NCBI RefSeq assembly: GCF_035083965.1
Contig: NC_089736.1
Location: 2,995,001 to 3,059,000, forward strand
DNA: 64,000 bases
Source: Branchiostoma lanceolatum
Taxonomy: Eukaryota; Chordata; Leptocardii; Amphioxiformes; Branchiostomatidae
Reading direction: 5' to 3'
Shown here: positions 50,207 through 60,983 of the stretch, piece by piece
How positions within the stretch are numbered: position 1 is the first letter of the stretch
Layout of the letters: each line of letters opens with the position of its first letter
Made by a program: the position numbers and the translations under genes
Notes under the pieces: model-generated
Told to the model about the DNA's origin: nothing
The model's input: only the letters and a program-made list of their open reading frames with translations
Database searches by the model: none

Positions 50207-53200
50207 CTAAGGCACGCCCATACCAAATTTCGGGTCATGTGGTTGTATTATTAGTATGTTGTTATTATGTATGTTGGTCAGTTTTGTCTTTGCAGCAAGC
50301 AGTTCTTCAGTGGTCTCTTCCATACCCTTGTTGGCTCCTGTTAAGTCCTCAATTTCATTCTTGTCTAGAAGTACTTTCTGTGCTGTGTCCTGCTCCTGTG
50401 TGAGCCGAGTGACTTCCCTCGGGTGATGCTGTGTATTCTGCCTTTCAGACTCTAACTGGTTCTTAATTGTCTCCTTTTCTGTCTGCAGTATTGACATCTC
50501 TGTCCTATTACATGCCAGCAGCTGCTTGATGGAGGAATAAGTGACCCTGTCTAAGGAACTTGTGTCCTCCTGAGTAATGTTTGTGGCCAGGTCCAGACTT
50601 GTCAGGAGAGGATGACTGATGTCGCGCTGCTTTGGTGGGGTCAGCAAGGCTGTCAGACTGTCTGCAGAGGGAGTGCATTGTATTCCTACTAATTGTGAAT
50701 TAAAAAAAAAAGAATTAGACAGAGACAACAGAGTTCTGTATTAAACAAGTTAGTCATGCATACCCCTACTCTGCTTTTAAAGTTTAATACATAATACTCT
50801 TTCATGAATATGTTTGGTGATATGGACTCACCTAATTTTGGTTCTTTTGCTGTCCCAGGTGACCCCTCTGCTGTCCCAGGTGACCCCTCTGCTGTCCCAG
50901 GTGACTTCTCCATTGTCTGAGGTGATCTTTTCCCTATACCTTGGATGTAATGATACACACATGTCATGTAAAGGTTACTGATAGATTTGTTGTCAAGCAG
51001 GATACCTATTTGCTGAATCATAGGAATAGCTGTATCAAGGAGGTTAAAATATTTTAACCTCCTTGGGTGTATCTTTACCTATACCTATCAGCAACCTATT
51101 CATTTGCTAAAATAAATGAGCAAATAAAAGTAAAAAAAAAAAAAATAAAAGAGCATGTAGCCTCCTTCCCAGACTTCTAAGAACGGTGGCATTTATTTCT
51201 TTGGGGAGCGCTGATATGCGACTGGTCAAATTCTCTAATGCTGGCTTAGGGAGTTATGTCGCCAAGGGAGGATCACCTTTCGAAGTCTGCAAAGGAGACT
51301 GAAGAGCATGCATACATTTTGCAAATCATGGAATAATGTTCTGAACATCACCTTCAGTTAGTATTATCAATGCACAGGGACGACCAGTAAAGCTACGGTC
51401 ACATTAACCTCACGTCGTACCTGCGATGGGGGTTTCTTCCGTCATGACAGCGCCGTACGTCGTACCTTTGGGGAAAACCGGATGCAATAGTTAAGATATA
51501 TAAAGTCGTGGTCACATAAAATATACATCGTACTATGGTTTTTTTCAATGTACCTAGGTCAATCGCAGATAAATCGCACATAAAATTAGAAATCGCCGAG
51601 CGTCGTACGCCGGAGAATATACTAGTAGCTGAAATGATTTTGAACATGTTCAAAATTTCATCCATCGTCGTATGATATTTTGCAGCCCACAATTCAGGCT
51701 TTTGCTACGGCCCTTTTTTCTAATGATGAGTGAAAAAATTCATAGATTTCAACTGTGTTCTGACGGCTTAAGTTTTCCCTGATATTGCCGATGTTGATGC
51801 AAAGTGTAACCACCAGAACACGGTAGCAACCTGAAAACAAGAAGCCCGTAGAAGAGCCTGCTTCAAAGGTTAGATTTTCCACGTGTCAGATCCAGTACCA
51901 CACACAGGTGATGCATACAATTGTTTGATGTCTGCATGTGGGTTCATAATTAGATCAGACCTCAGTCCTATCCTGTCTCTATTTTCAGATGTCCCCGAGA
52001 AAGAATATGGCAGGTCAGTTGTATTGTCCATCAAAAAGAAAGGACATAACAGGCCAAAAAAGTCCAACAACAACTGAAACTGAAAATAGAGACAGGGAAG
52101 GACTGAGCAAGGAGGTTTAAATAGGAATTTAAACCTCCTTGGACTGAGGTATGATCTAATTATAAACCCACGTGTATACAGACATCAAACAATTATATGC
52201 GCGTGGTTCTGGACCTGACACGTGGAAAATCTAAACTTGGAAGCAGGCTCTTCTACGGGCGCACTATTTTGTGGTTGCTATTGTGTTCTGATGGTTACAA
52301 TTTGCATCAACATCAGTAATATATATCAGGGTAATTGTAGGTGTACCGTACGTTTAATGTGATAATTTCTTTGAAATTCATTATCCAAAACCCAACTTTT
52401 CAATGAAACTAAGTACAATTACCTGTTGCAAAGTTGGTGGGTATTGCAGGGTCCAGAAAGTCCAGTTGTGTGTATGTTGTCCTTTGCAAGAGAGGTTTGC
52501 AATAAACTGGGTAGTCCTCACCTAGTCCCATTTTTTTGTACGCTGGAAGACAAATTGTTAAGAAAATGTGGCATGGCATTGGAAAAAGTGGAGTATAATG
52601 AATTTCCATGCCTATTTATCTTGTATATTGTGAAGCATTTATTGAGTAAATACTAGCATTACATGACTATCTTGATATGTTTACTTATCCATGCTAAATA
52701 TACTGTCCAATATTCCTGACTACCCGCAAATTACCCAATTTTCCATCATAGACCTGAGTCATACAAGATTCATGATAGGGGCTTCAGCTTCAAAACAACA
52801 TAAACAAAACAACAACAAAAGACTTACCTCTGTAACAAGCATCTTCCAGGTTCACCATCCTAAACCCACTGTTGGTGGTATCAGTCAACATGAGATGTCG
52901 GCGGCAGGCATAGAAATCCTCTCGGTCAATGTCAATGTCAAGTTCTGTGTTAGTCAGGTCAGAAGGAGGGCTGTCCTCAAGGGCAAACAGATCTTGGAAG
53001 AACTTCTTCAGTTTCCCCAAGTTGTAGTTCATCCACAGTTCACGCAGACCGACCATGTCATGGCAGGAGATGACAAAGACAATGCTTCCATCCTCCTTCC
53101 TTTTAGGTGATGTTCCAAAGAAATTCCACCTTCTCAATAATTGTTCAAGCCATCCTATGTCTGTATTCCTCTGTTTGATGCGAATACGTATCTCTGGGTT

Positions 53201-56200
53201 ACCTGCAAAACAGACATCACTACAATATGAATATTGAGGTGTATCATCCTGTGACTCCAGAAATATACCAGGTCCTGCAATGCTTTTAGAATGAAAGAGT
53301 ACAGTGATTCATACAACATGTATGAAATATAAACATCATGTAGATGTTTGTTAGGAATTGTGCAATGTGCTGGTGACATTGGTACTTTTAACCCTCAAAT
53401 GACAGTGTCATGATTTCTTACCCATTTCTTCTGGAAGGCTCTTGGTGTCCCTGTCCTTATTATGTGCTGACACACGGAAGCGGTAGTTCCCATTGTGCTG
53501 AACTTTTACTTTACACCCAAGTTCTGTTGTTCTTTCACCGCATTCCTCCCATGTATGCAGGATGTTGCCATCAGTAAAGCGGCACATCTCAATGACATAT
53601 TCATAGGAGACTGCGTTGTCATCATCATCATCATCCTCCTCCTCCTCATCATCATCATCAGGCAAAGGCTCCAGCCAAGTTAGTGACACTGACTCTTCTT
53701 TGACATCTTTCACCTTAATGTCTCTTGGTGGGAATGGTTGACCTGGTAATAGCAATTTCAATCAATGAAAAAAGGTTACCAGCTGTGTGATTAATAGAAT
53801 TATATGATATTCAAATACTGAATAAACTTATACATGTATTAATTAAAAGTTTGTCATTTTGATAGTGGCATTATTAAAATTTCAATATACAAACAGTTGC
53901 TAAATTGTGCCTGACGTGTGTATTATACTAGCTAAGACTTTTAAATCCTAATTTTTCTTCTTTTCAGATTCAAAATCTTAACATGAATTTTAGATACAAT
54001 ATAAAAATATCAAATTATATTATTACTAACCTTTCCCTTTTGCTACAATATTCCTCAGTTTGCTTCCATCACTGTAGAGAAGCTCATCCGTCCTGTTGTC
54101 CCTTGCCGCTGATTTCAAACAAAAATCATATGCCTCATACGGTTTTACCTCACCTACTTGGAAGGTAGTGGTTTTAGGAGGTAATAGAGGTTTGGGGGTA
54201 TGTACTGAGCTCCACATGTCTTTAGATGCGATGTAACGTTCCAGGAGGTAGCCTTTCATTGTAAGCTGTTTGGAAGTGACGCGTTTCCATTGCAACTTTA
54301 TGAAGTCAGTTGTAGTCTGTGAAACTTCAAATCCACCTGGGGCTGCTGGGATTTCTGTAAGATGTAAATGTACACAAAGTTGGTCAAATTCAGGTCTCAC
54401 ACTGCCAGCTGGTTTGCTGTGAGCATATTTCATCAGCCAATAAAGCCAATATTATCTCTTGGCAAACTGCACTGTCAATCTCACATACAAATAACTGTTA
54501 GTATATCTAGCAACTTTGTAGAACCAAGGAGGTTATGAAAATAATAATGGTGGTAACTCATGGTGGTAACTTACAAATTAAATGGAGTGGGCTCTGTCGG
54601 AAAGAAGTTCGTTCAAATAACTTTTTGCATGGTCTCCCTAGATCCAAAATGACAACCACTTTAAAAAAATTATGTAAATCATCCATCATAATGCCTCCAT
54701 TCAAGGTTGTCCCACAACCCACCATAGGCATAGTTCCACGACCTCATACCTTCGCCAAATGATTTTAACCTTTATGACTGACGTATTCAGGAGTGTTTCT
54801 CATCAATCATAAATCATACCAGTTGATCGTCTTCAGCCAAATAACAGAAGTTGTCCAAAGTATGAGCTTATCAAAGAAGGTTATGCTAACATTTATCATC
54901 AATTATGCAAATGAGGTCCTTATTAGCATAATTTAATTCAACGATGTTCACAGTCACATAACTTTCAAATGCCACAAGACTGCCATCATTTACCTGTATG
55001 TAATTATAGCAGTTTCTCATTAATTATGCAGATTACGCCTACAATTGCATATTTTCTATCTATTAACATTCCTCTCTTCCTAGTTACAAATGTCACATAT
55101 TTGCATAAAAATATCATGGAACACGGTGGGCTTGTAAAATTTTCTCATTAGTTATGCAAATTAGGAAATCTGATTTGCATAATTATATCCAATCATACAA
55201 AACATCACGTAAGCTATCTACATACCAAAATCAAGACCATCCATCATGCCCATCTTGAGTTATAGTATGTTCTCATCAATTATGCAAATGAGGTATTCAT
55301 TTGCATAGTTGATATCTATTAATATTTCTCTCCTCCTCAGTTACATATGTCACAAGTTTGAGACTCCTATTATGGAATTTGGCGAATGTATAAACTTTCC
55401 TCATTAATTATGCAAATTAGATACTGATTTGCATAATAAGTATCTATTCATGTACATCATCACTCAAGCTATCTACTAACCAAAAGTCATGACCATCCAT
55501 CAGGCCCTTCTTGAGTTATTCCATTTCAAAGTCTGAAGCAAAACCTGCTCCTGCAGTTCCAAAAAAGCGGCTAGGTGGCCCAAACCTATACAACTTACTC
55601 CCTGTCCAAAGAGCTATCTACCACTCAAAAATCAGAACCATAGCATGTCCAGTAAACGAGATATCAAAACAGGAAGTTCCACTGCAGTACCTTAACAAGC
55701 CGCTAGGGGACCCAAAATCTAATCATTTCCATGTCTCATCAAGACGTATACCCACCTACCAAATATCAAGACAATCCATCCAAGCCTTCTCGAGTTATGC
55801 TGTACGTTACACACAAACAAACAAACACACAAATCATAACCCTCTGCATAACCTTCTTGGCGAAGGTAACAAGAGACTGGTACATTGTTGATACAGTACT
55901 GAATGAGAGATATCAGGGGTGAGTGTTATTCCCAATCCTTCTAGTTCTCATAATGTTGTTTTCCCTAGAAGATCCCCAAGGAAACTATAATGAGCTAGAG
56001 TTCCACGACCTCATACCTTCGCCAAATGATTTTAACCTTAGCTTATGACTGACGTATTAGGAGCGTTTCTCACCAATTATAAGTTATACCAGTTGATCAT
56101 CTTTGCCACCCAAATAACAGAGGTTGTCCAAAGTATGAGCTTAGCAAAGAAGGTTATGCTCACATTTATCATCAATTATGCAAATGAGGTCTTTATTAGC

Positions 56201-57717
56201 ATAATTTGATTCAATGATGTTGACATTCACATAACTTCCAAATGCCACAAGTATGAAATTGCCATCATTTACCAGTATTGTATAATAGTTGTGTCTCATT
56301 GATTATGCATATTGGGTCTTCATTTGCATATTTTCTATCTATCAACATTCGTCTATTTCTCAAGTACAAATGTCACATTTTAAGTCATATCATGGATTAC
56401 AGAGAGTTTTTATCATTTCCTCATTAATTAGGCAAATTAGAATCTGATTTGCATAATTGTCATCTAATCATACAAAGCATCACGTAAGCTATATACATAC
56501 CAAAAATCATGACCATCCATCAAGCCCATCTTGAGTTATAGTATTTTCTCATTAATTATGCAAATGAGGTCTTCATTTGCATAGTTGATATCTATTAATA
56601 TTTCTCTCTTCCTCAGTTACATATGTCACATGTTTGAGAGTCCTATCATGGAATTTGGCTGATGTATAAACTTTCCTCATTAGTTATGGAAATTGGATAC
56701 TGATTTGCATAATAAGTATCTAATCATGTAAATCATCACTCAAGCTATCTACTTACCAAAAAGCATGACCATCCATCAAGCCCTTCTTGAGTTATTCCCT
56801 TTCACAGTCTGAAGCAAAACCTGCTCCTGCAGTTCCAGAAAAAGTCGCCAGGGGGCCCAAATCTATACCACTTACTCTCTGTCCAAAGAGCTATCTACCA
56901 CTCAAAAATTAGTACCATAATGATTATAGCATGTCCAGAACATGAGATATCAAAACAGGAAGTTCCGCTGCAGTACCGTAACAAGCCACTAGGGGGCCCA
57001 AAATCTTATCGTTTTCAGGTCTCACCAAGACCTACCAACATACCAAATATCAAGATAATCCATCCAGGCGTTCTTTTAGTTATTCTGGTCTTCTACAAAC
57101 ATACATACATACAAACGCTACCCTCTGCATAACCTAAACGCTACCCTCTGCATAACCTTCTTGGCGAAGGTAATTATAACAAATTAGTTCACAAAGACGT
57201 TTTCAAAGTGAAATTACCTGTTTTCACCTGGTTAGCTCTAGTCTTCTGCAACTGTTGTCCTGTTGAACAGAATGAAATGTAAAATTCACGTCGCATGATG
57301 CTGAATGATTAAGAGTGTTGTAGCTACTTATCTACATGAAATATAGAGATTGTTTTGGGTGGGTGTGTGCGAGTGTCACTCTGTGTTTCCAAATTTTTGT
57401 AGTTAGCATGTCTAACAGGACAAAAATAGACTGTTGCAATTTTTTGGTTTGAAGACACAAAACTGTCTCAACTACTGGCACATTTTGCACAGTAACAAGA
57501 ACATCGATTCCAACACCCAAATTGGGTATTTGAATTTTTGACAGAAGCACAACCGGCGCACTCGAAGCAAGTTCAAATCGTTCATGTAGAACCCTGACCA
57601 TACTGTACCTTTAGCATCTGGACTAATCTTGTCTTCAAAAGCACTGCCACTTGATGTTGTAGAGTTCGGTGAAGACTGGCTGGGTGTAGTAGTCTTTTTA
57701 GTTTTTTTACCAAACAT
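50207..57717 (-). CDS. FN3-FN3-TRADD-N-coiled coil protein, copy B (3' end truncated or fused to NLR)
   Basis: Exons: 57609-57717 (exon opens at 57738), 57218-57259, 54031-54354, 53422-53742, 52828-53202, 52423-52542, 50832-50939, then the coiled-coil exon from 50688 (alternative acceptor at 50685). All have phase 1 and align one to one with the first eight exons of the gene at 12711. Two FN3 domains, the TRADD-N-like domain (SIVFVISCHDMVGLRELW), about three Pro/Gly heptads and about 130 residues of coiled coil remain. FN3-2 has a longer acidic loop (DDDDEEEEDDDDDD). Similarity to copy A stops after AAKTKLTN. Read-through ends at a TAG/TGA-type stop at 50207 and gives 626 aa. Alternatively, the donor at 50223 joins it to the 49749 exon and the CARD-CARD-NB-ARC exons, giving 1,697 aa in unbroken frame. 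The nucleotidyltransferase and TPR part of copy A is absent. Confidence 0.75.
51036..51065. mobile_element. Perfect 30-bp palindrome, TIR-only insertion
   Basis: CAAGGAGGTTAAAAT followed by its exact inverse. Flanks AGCTGTAT and GGGTGTAT agree at six of eight positions, as expected of a decayed 8-bp target duplication. It has the same ends as 52108-52140. Confidence 0.55.
51781..52328. repeat. Large fold-back element in the intron before the coiled-coil exon of gene B
   Basis: Inverted arms of roughly 200 bp share GATGTTGATGCAAA.TGTAACC, GTAGAAGAGCCTGCTTC, TAGATTTTCCACGTGTCAG, ATAATTAGATCA and CTGTCTCTATTTTCAG. The loop is about 90 bp with a short open frame of no known domain. The right arm carries a small insertion at 52108. 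Confidence 0.7.
52108..52140. mobile_element. 33-bp TIR-only insertion with 8-bp target duplication
   Basis: CAAGGAGGTTTAAAT, AGG, then the inverse. It is flanked on both sides by GGACTGAG. The opposite arm of the surrounding fold-back shows the empty site (inverse of AGGACTGAGG), so the insertion and duplication can be read directly. An 8-bp duplication fits the hAT superfamily. Confidence 0.7.
54731..55870. mobile_element. Non-autonomous element, TTACCTTCGCC-end family
   Basis: Starts TAGTTCCACGACCTCATACC TTCGCC and ends ATAACCTTCTTGGCGAAGG TAAC (spaces added). Repeated ATTATGCAAAT and ATTTGCATAAT motifs run through the body. It has no protein. It lies in intron 2 of gene B, next to a second copy. 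Confidence 0.65.
55995..57175. mobile_element. Non-autonomous element, TTACCTTCGCC-end family, second tandem copy
   Basis: Same ends and orientation as the 54731 copy and alignable along its whole length. The last 30 bp are duplicated (ACGCTACCCTCTGCATAACC twice). The pair accounts for most of the length difference between intron 2 of gene B and intron 2 of gene A. Confidence 0.65.
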
Positions 57718-57973
57718 GATTGCTGTTAGTAGTTGTTTCTGAAAGGAACAAAGGGTTCTTCTTAAATTTTGTAGATGGCTAATGGCATCTTTATTAACAT
57801 CGCTAAAGAGAACAATCATCAACTCTTAAAACAAGGCAATAAAATTTTCATTTTTTTCCAGTTGCTAACTATATTGTATTCAAAGGCTGTGGGGTAGGTG
57901 CAGTACAGGTGTAGTACATCCTAATATTTAAAAAAGAATGATTTTAAATCTGGCTGACCAACAATTAGCTAAA

Positions 57974-58079
57974 AGAGTGAGTGAGTGAGTGAGCAAGTGA
58001 GAGACCAACAAATGCAAATAATCTTATGATCACACACTCACCCTCACACTCACACACTTACTCACTCACTCTTACACTT
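57974..58079. repeat. (GAGT)n and (CACT)n microsatellites
   Basis: GAGTGAGTGAGTGAGTGAG and, 40 bp on, an opposite-sense CACTCACCCTCACACTCACA tract, which could pair as a hairpin. Confidence 0.75.
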
Positions 58080-58455
58080 CAGTTGCTTTACATACAATAC
58101 TAAGTACATGTACCTTAATTTGCCAGAAATTACAATCATGATTTTTCTAGATTATCTAATGAGTATTCGGTAGCAAAGTCCACAGTACAGTTAATGATAC
58201 ATGAAAACAATTCAAATTTTCAAGATTTCTATGGCCTAGTTTGTTTACAATGAAAACATGAAGAGCATTCATTTCATTTCATAAATTGGTCCAGAAATCT
58301 GATCATGAAAACTCTAAATTGTCCTACCTTACCAAGCAATCTCTTCAAGAAATCAAGCCAACAGGTCAGTCTTTTGGAGCTGGAAAACTTCCTGTACTCA
58401 TGACGGCCATGTTAGCTATGTGGCTATAGCTAATGTGCTCTGTGCAACCGATTCA

Positions 58456-58510
58456 CCACTCATATCCATCCGCAACAGAACCTCACCTGCTCAGGTAATA
58501 AGTAGTTCCT
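58456..58510 (-). promoter_or_regulatory. Promoter-like module, copy B
   Basis: On the minus strand: AGGAACTACTTATTACCTGA.., 19 bp, GCGGATGGATATGAGTGG. It is almost identical to 12050-12105 and in the same relation to the first non-coding exon. A core promoter role is inferred. Confidence 0.45.
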
Positions 58511-59550
58511 ACTATTATTGTAGAGCGGCAACCCTGAGCATTTTTGAGTGTTAAAAATTCCCTGCACATTATTCATTACATCTTTTTACCGATTTGCCTG
58601 ATGATAGGGTCAACATTTTGTGGAGAAAAAAGAGCAAAATTATCAGGTAACAGTAACTGATATGCTGCAGTTGTCACCTTTATATGTTAACCCTCAGCCT
58701 GTTGCGTGCTTTGTGCTGTGTAAACCTTGACCTTTGGCATACACACCTTTGTGCTGGACCTAATCACTGACAGACGAATCACTTGAAACTGTCATTTTCT
58801 CTAAGGTACAGTCAGAGTTTTCTCAAATTCTGAGCTTTACGTAATGCTTCAGTGTGAATGTTATTTTCTTCAGGGTCAGTTCAGATCTGTGACCAACAAG
58901 TCAGAAATCAAATCAGGTTTGGTCACCTACATGTTATTCAATGACCTTACTGGTGTAATGAAATCACACGTGTCCCCAGCTCGTACAGTAAGTTTGTTGT
59001 TGGCAAATAGTACATTGGATTGAGAATTTGCTTCACTGGAAGAGCTTTCAAAGTGTATCGTTAGATCTGAGTCAGTGTTTATGTACAAACAACGGTCAGT
59101 ATTTGTTCAAATTAAACAGTACACCCATGAAAAGGCAGCTTTTCTGTGGTAATGTAGATCTATATACAATGTTAGGCTGCATTCCGATGTCTTTTCTCTT
59201 GTCTTGCGTGTCCATAGTATTAAAAAAACTTATTAGGGATTGTGACTTCTGTTATCTGTCCAACCATGACACAGTAGTCAAAATTGATCAGACTGTAAGT
59301 TGACAGATGAGTACAAAAAAATGGAATATAATTTGAAAATTTTAAAGAAATCTTAACGAGGAATGGCTCTTCTGGTTATTTTTTTTTTTTACTTGTTTTT
59401 CACACTATTCACAGTGTCGCTTGTTGTTTAACTACCCGCTGGCAAATAGTCAAGTGCAAAATAATATTCAATTTGTTTGATACAGACTGTAAACAATAGT
59501 CTGTGTATTTTTCTACAGCTGAAGCCTAAATATTAGCTTGAGGAACAAAG

Positions 59551-60983
59551 ATGATCCCCAACATTCTTGACCAGGGTTTTGTGGATGTAACAGACCCGGC
59601 TCGTCTACATGCCGAGTTGTGGGGCGACTTTTTCTCCAAAGTCATCTCCTGTTGGCTCCCTCTCCTCATGTCTACCGTTGTGGTTGGACGTGATCTTCTA
59701 GGTACACAAAGCAATTTTGTGACTTGTTGATGAACACTATATTGGCCAATGAAAATATGATAATGATATAGGGTCTATAAGAGTGTTTGATAGAGTCAAC
59801 CTCAATATACTAATATATGGCCATGTTCACCCATTATGTTTTACCCTCTAGAATCATAAAACTAAATGTACAATGTTAACTATGAATTTGGATAATTTAG
59901 ATATTGCATGTTTTAGGAATAACACCTAAATTGACAAAGATGAAAAAAAAATCATCCATTTGCCAAAAAAGCTGGTAGTTCAGTCTGCCTTTTTCTAAAT
60001 CTACGAGTATGTATCATATAATAATAAACTTAAAAGTTTGTATTTTCTTTTTTTTTTCAGGATCCAGTACCCAGTGTTTCCCCCTGAGTCTTGTAAACAC
60101 AACTGTGCAGCCTGAGAATGGAACCTTCTGTAACTCAACCAACAACGCCTTTAGTGGTGTATCTGCTTATACCAGGCAACTTTCTGAGTTTGCAAATACT
60201 TATTGCGCTGGAAAGAATTCCTTTCCTGAAGGCACAATATTCAACTATCAGTTCTTTGCCATGATGTTGGTAGTTCAGGCAGGCCTTATGTACTTGCCGT
60301 TTTTGATTTGGAATCTAACTAAGGGTAGGGAGATAATTTGTATAGTAAGATTCATAGCGCATGACATGGAAGTGCTGTACGACCGATTTAGGAAAAAAGA
60401 CCAAGTTCAGACAGGGGGACCTGGGGTGGTAACCCAGGGAAATGTACAGTCACAAGCTCAGCAGCAGACTGTGCCTGTGTATGGGCAAGAAGAGTTAGTA
60501 GCAGCAGAAAAGCAATGGAGAGCAGACTATAGCATGTACAGATGGTATGTCATCAAGCAAGCAGTCTCTATACTCATTTCAGTGGCTTTCTTTATAAGCT
60601 ATTGGTTCCAACCCATTTCTATAAACAGCATACGTGACAAGTTCCCATGTTCTGTGGAGGAGACCTTCTCTGTAACCTGCACGGTGCCTACAGCGACAGT
60701 ACACACATTTGTATGGGTTACTAACATGGCTCTGCTTGGTGTTAATGTACTGATGATACTAATTCACATAGGAGTGCTTTATTCTTGTGCTGAGGACCAG
60801 CCATTCAGAGAGATTGGCATTAAGAATGAGGCACCAAGAGATCCACAATCTTGCCTGAAATGTTGCCCATATTTCAATGATAGCTGCTTGATGCATGCAT
60901 TTTTCAAGGCCAACATTGAATCTGTTGAGAAGTACAACTATGTGAAAAACCTGCTCAAGGTGGCGCCAAGGAGGCAGGAGTAA
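59551..60983 (+). CDS. Pannexin/innexin-type four-pass channel, copy B
   Basis: Two exons: 59551-59701 (ATG at 59551) and 60061-60983, phase 1, 357 aa. The exon boundary matches copy A exactly. TM1 is about 30-46, loop-1 cysteines are Cys56 and Cys99, TM2 about 112-134, TM3 about 204-225; loop 2 has the FPCSVEETFSVTC cysteine pair, and TM4 follows. It differs from copy A mainly in the cytoplasmic loop (11 residues shorter, around RKKDQVQTGGPG). It has an extra cysteine in loop 1 (Cys74, in TFCNST) next to a glycosylation sequon. AATAAA at 61347 is a good poly(A) signal. It is head to head with TRADD-N gene B. Confidence 0.85.

Larger units (their letters stand above)
57739..59550. promoter_or_regulatory. 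Divergent control region, FN3-TRADD-N gene B / pannexin B
   Basis: Inverted counterpart of 11124-12710. A probable 5' UTR exon of the minus-strand gene ends at 58328 (GGTAAG/GTAGGAC); its text (GATTTCTTGAAGAGATT, GGAAGTTTTCCAGCTCCAAA) matches that of gene A. Opposed GAGT and CACT microsatellites lie at 57974-58079. No other gene was seen. Confidence 0.55.

Noticed and set aside
51400-51700. CGTCGTAC-rich stretch in gene B intron
   Set aside because: Looks like a worn repeat (ACGGTCACATTAA, CGTACGTCGTACC), but no second end or duplication could be defined, so it is not listed as an element.
51883-52077. Small frame in the loop of the 51.8-52.3 kb fold-back
   Set aside because: It spans arm and loop of a repeat, and has no domain or paralogue in gene A.
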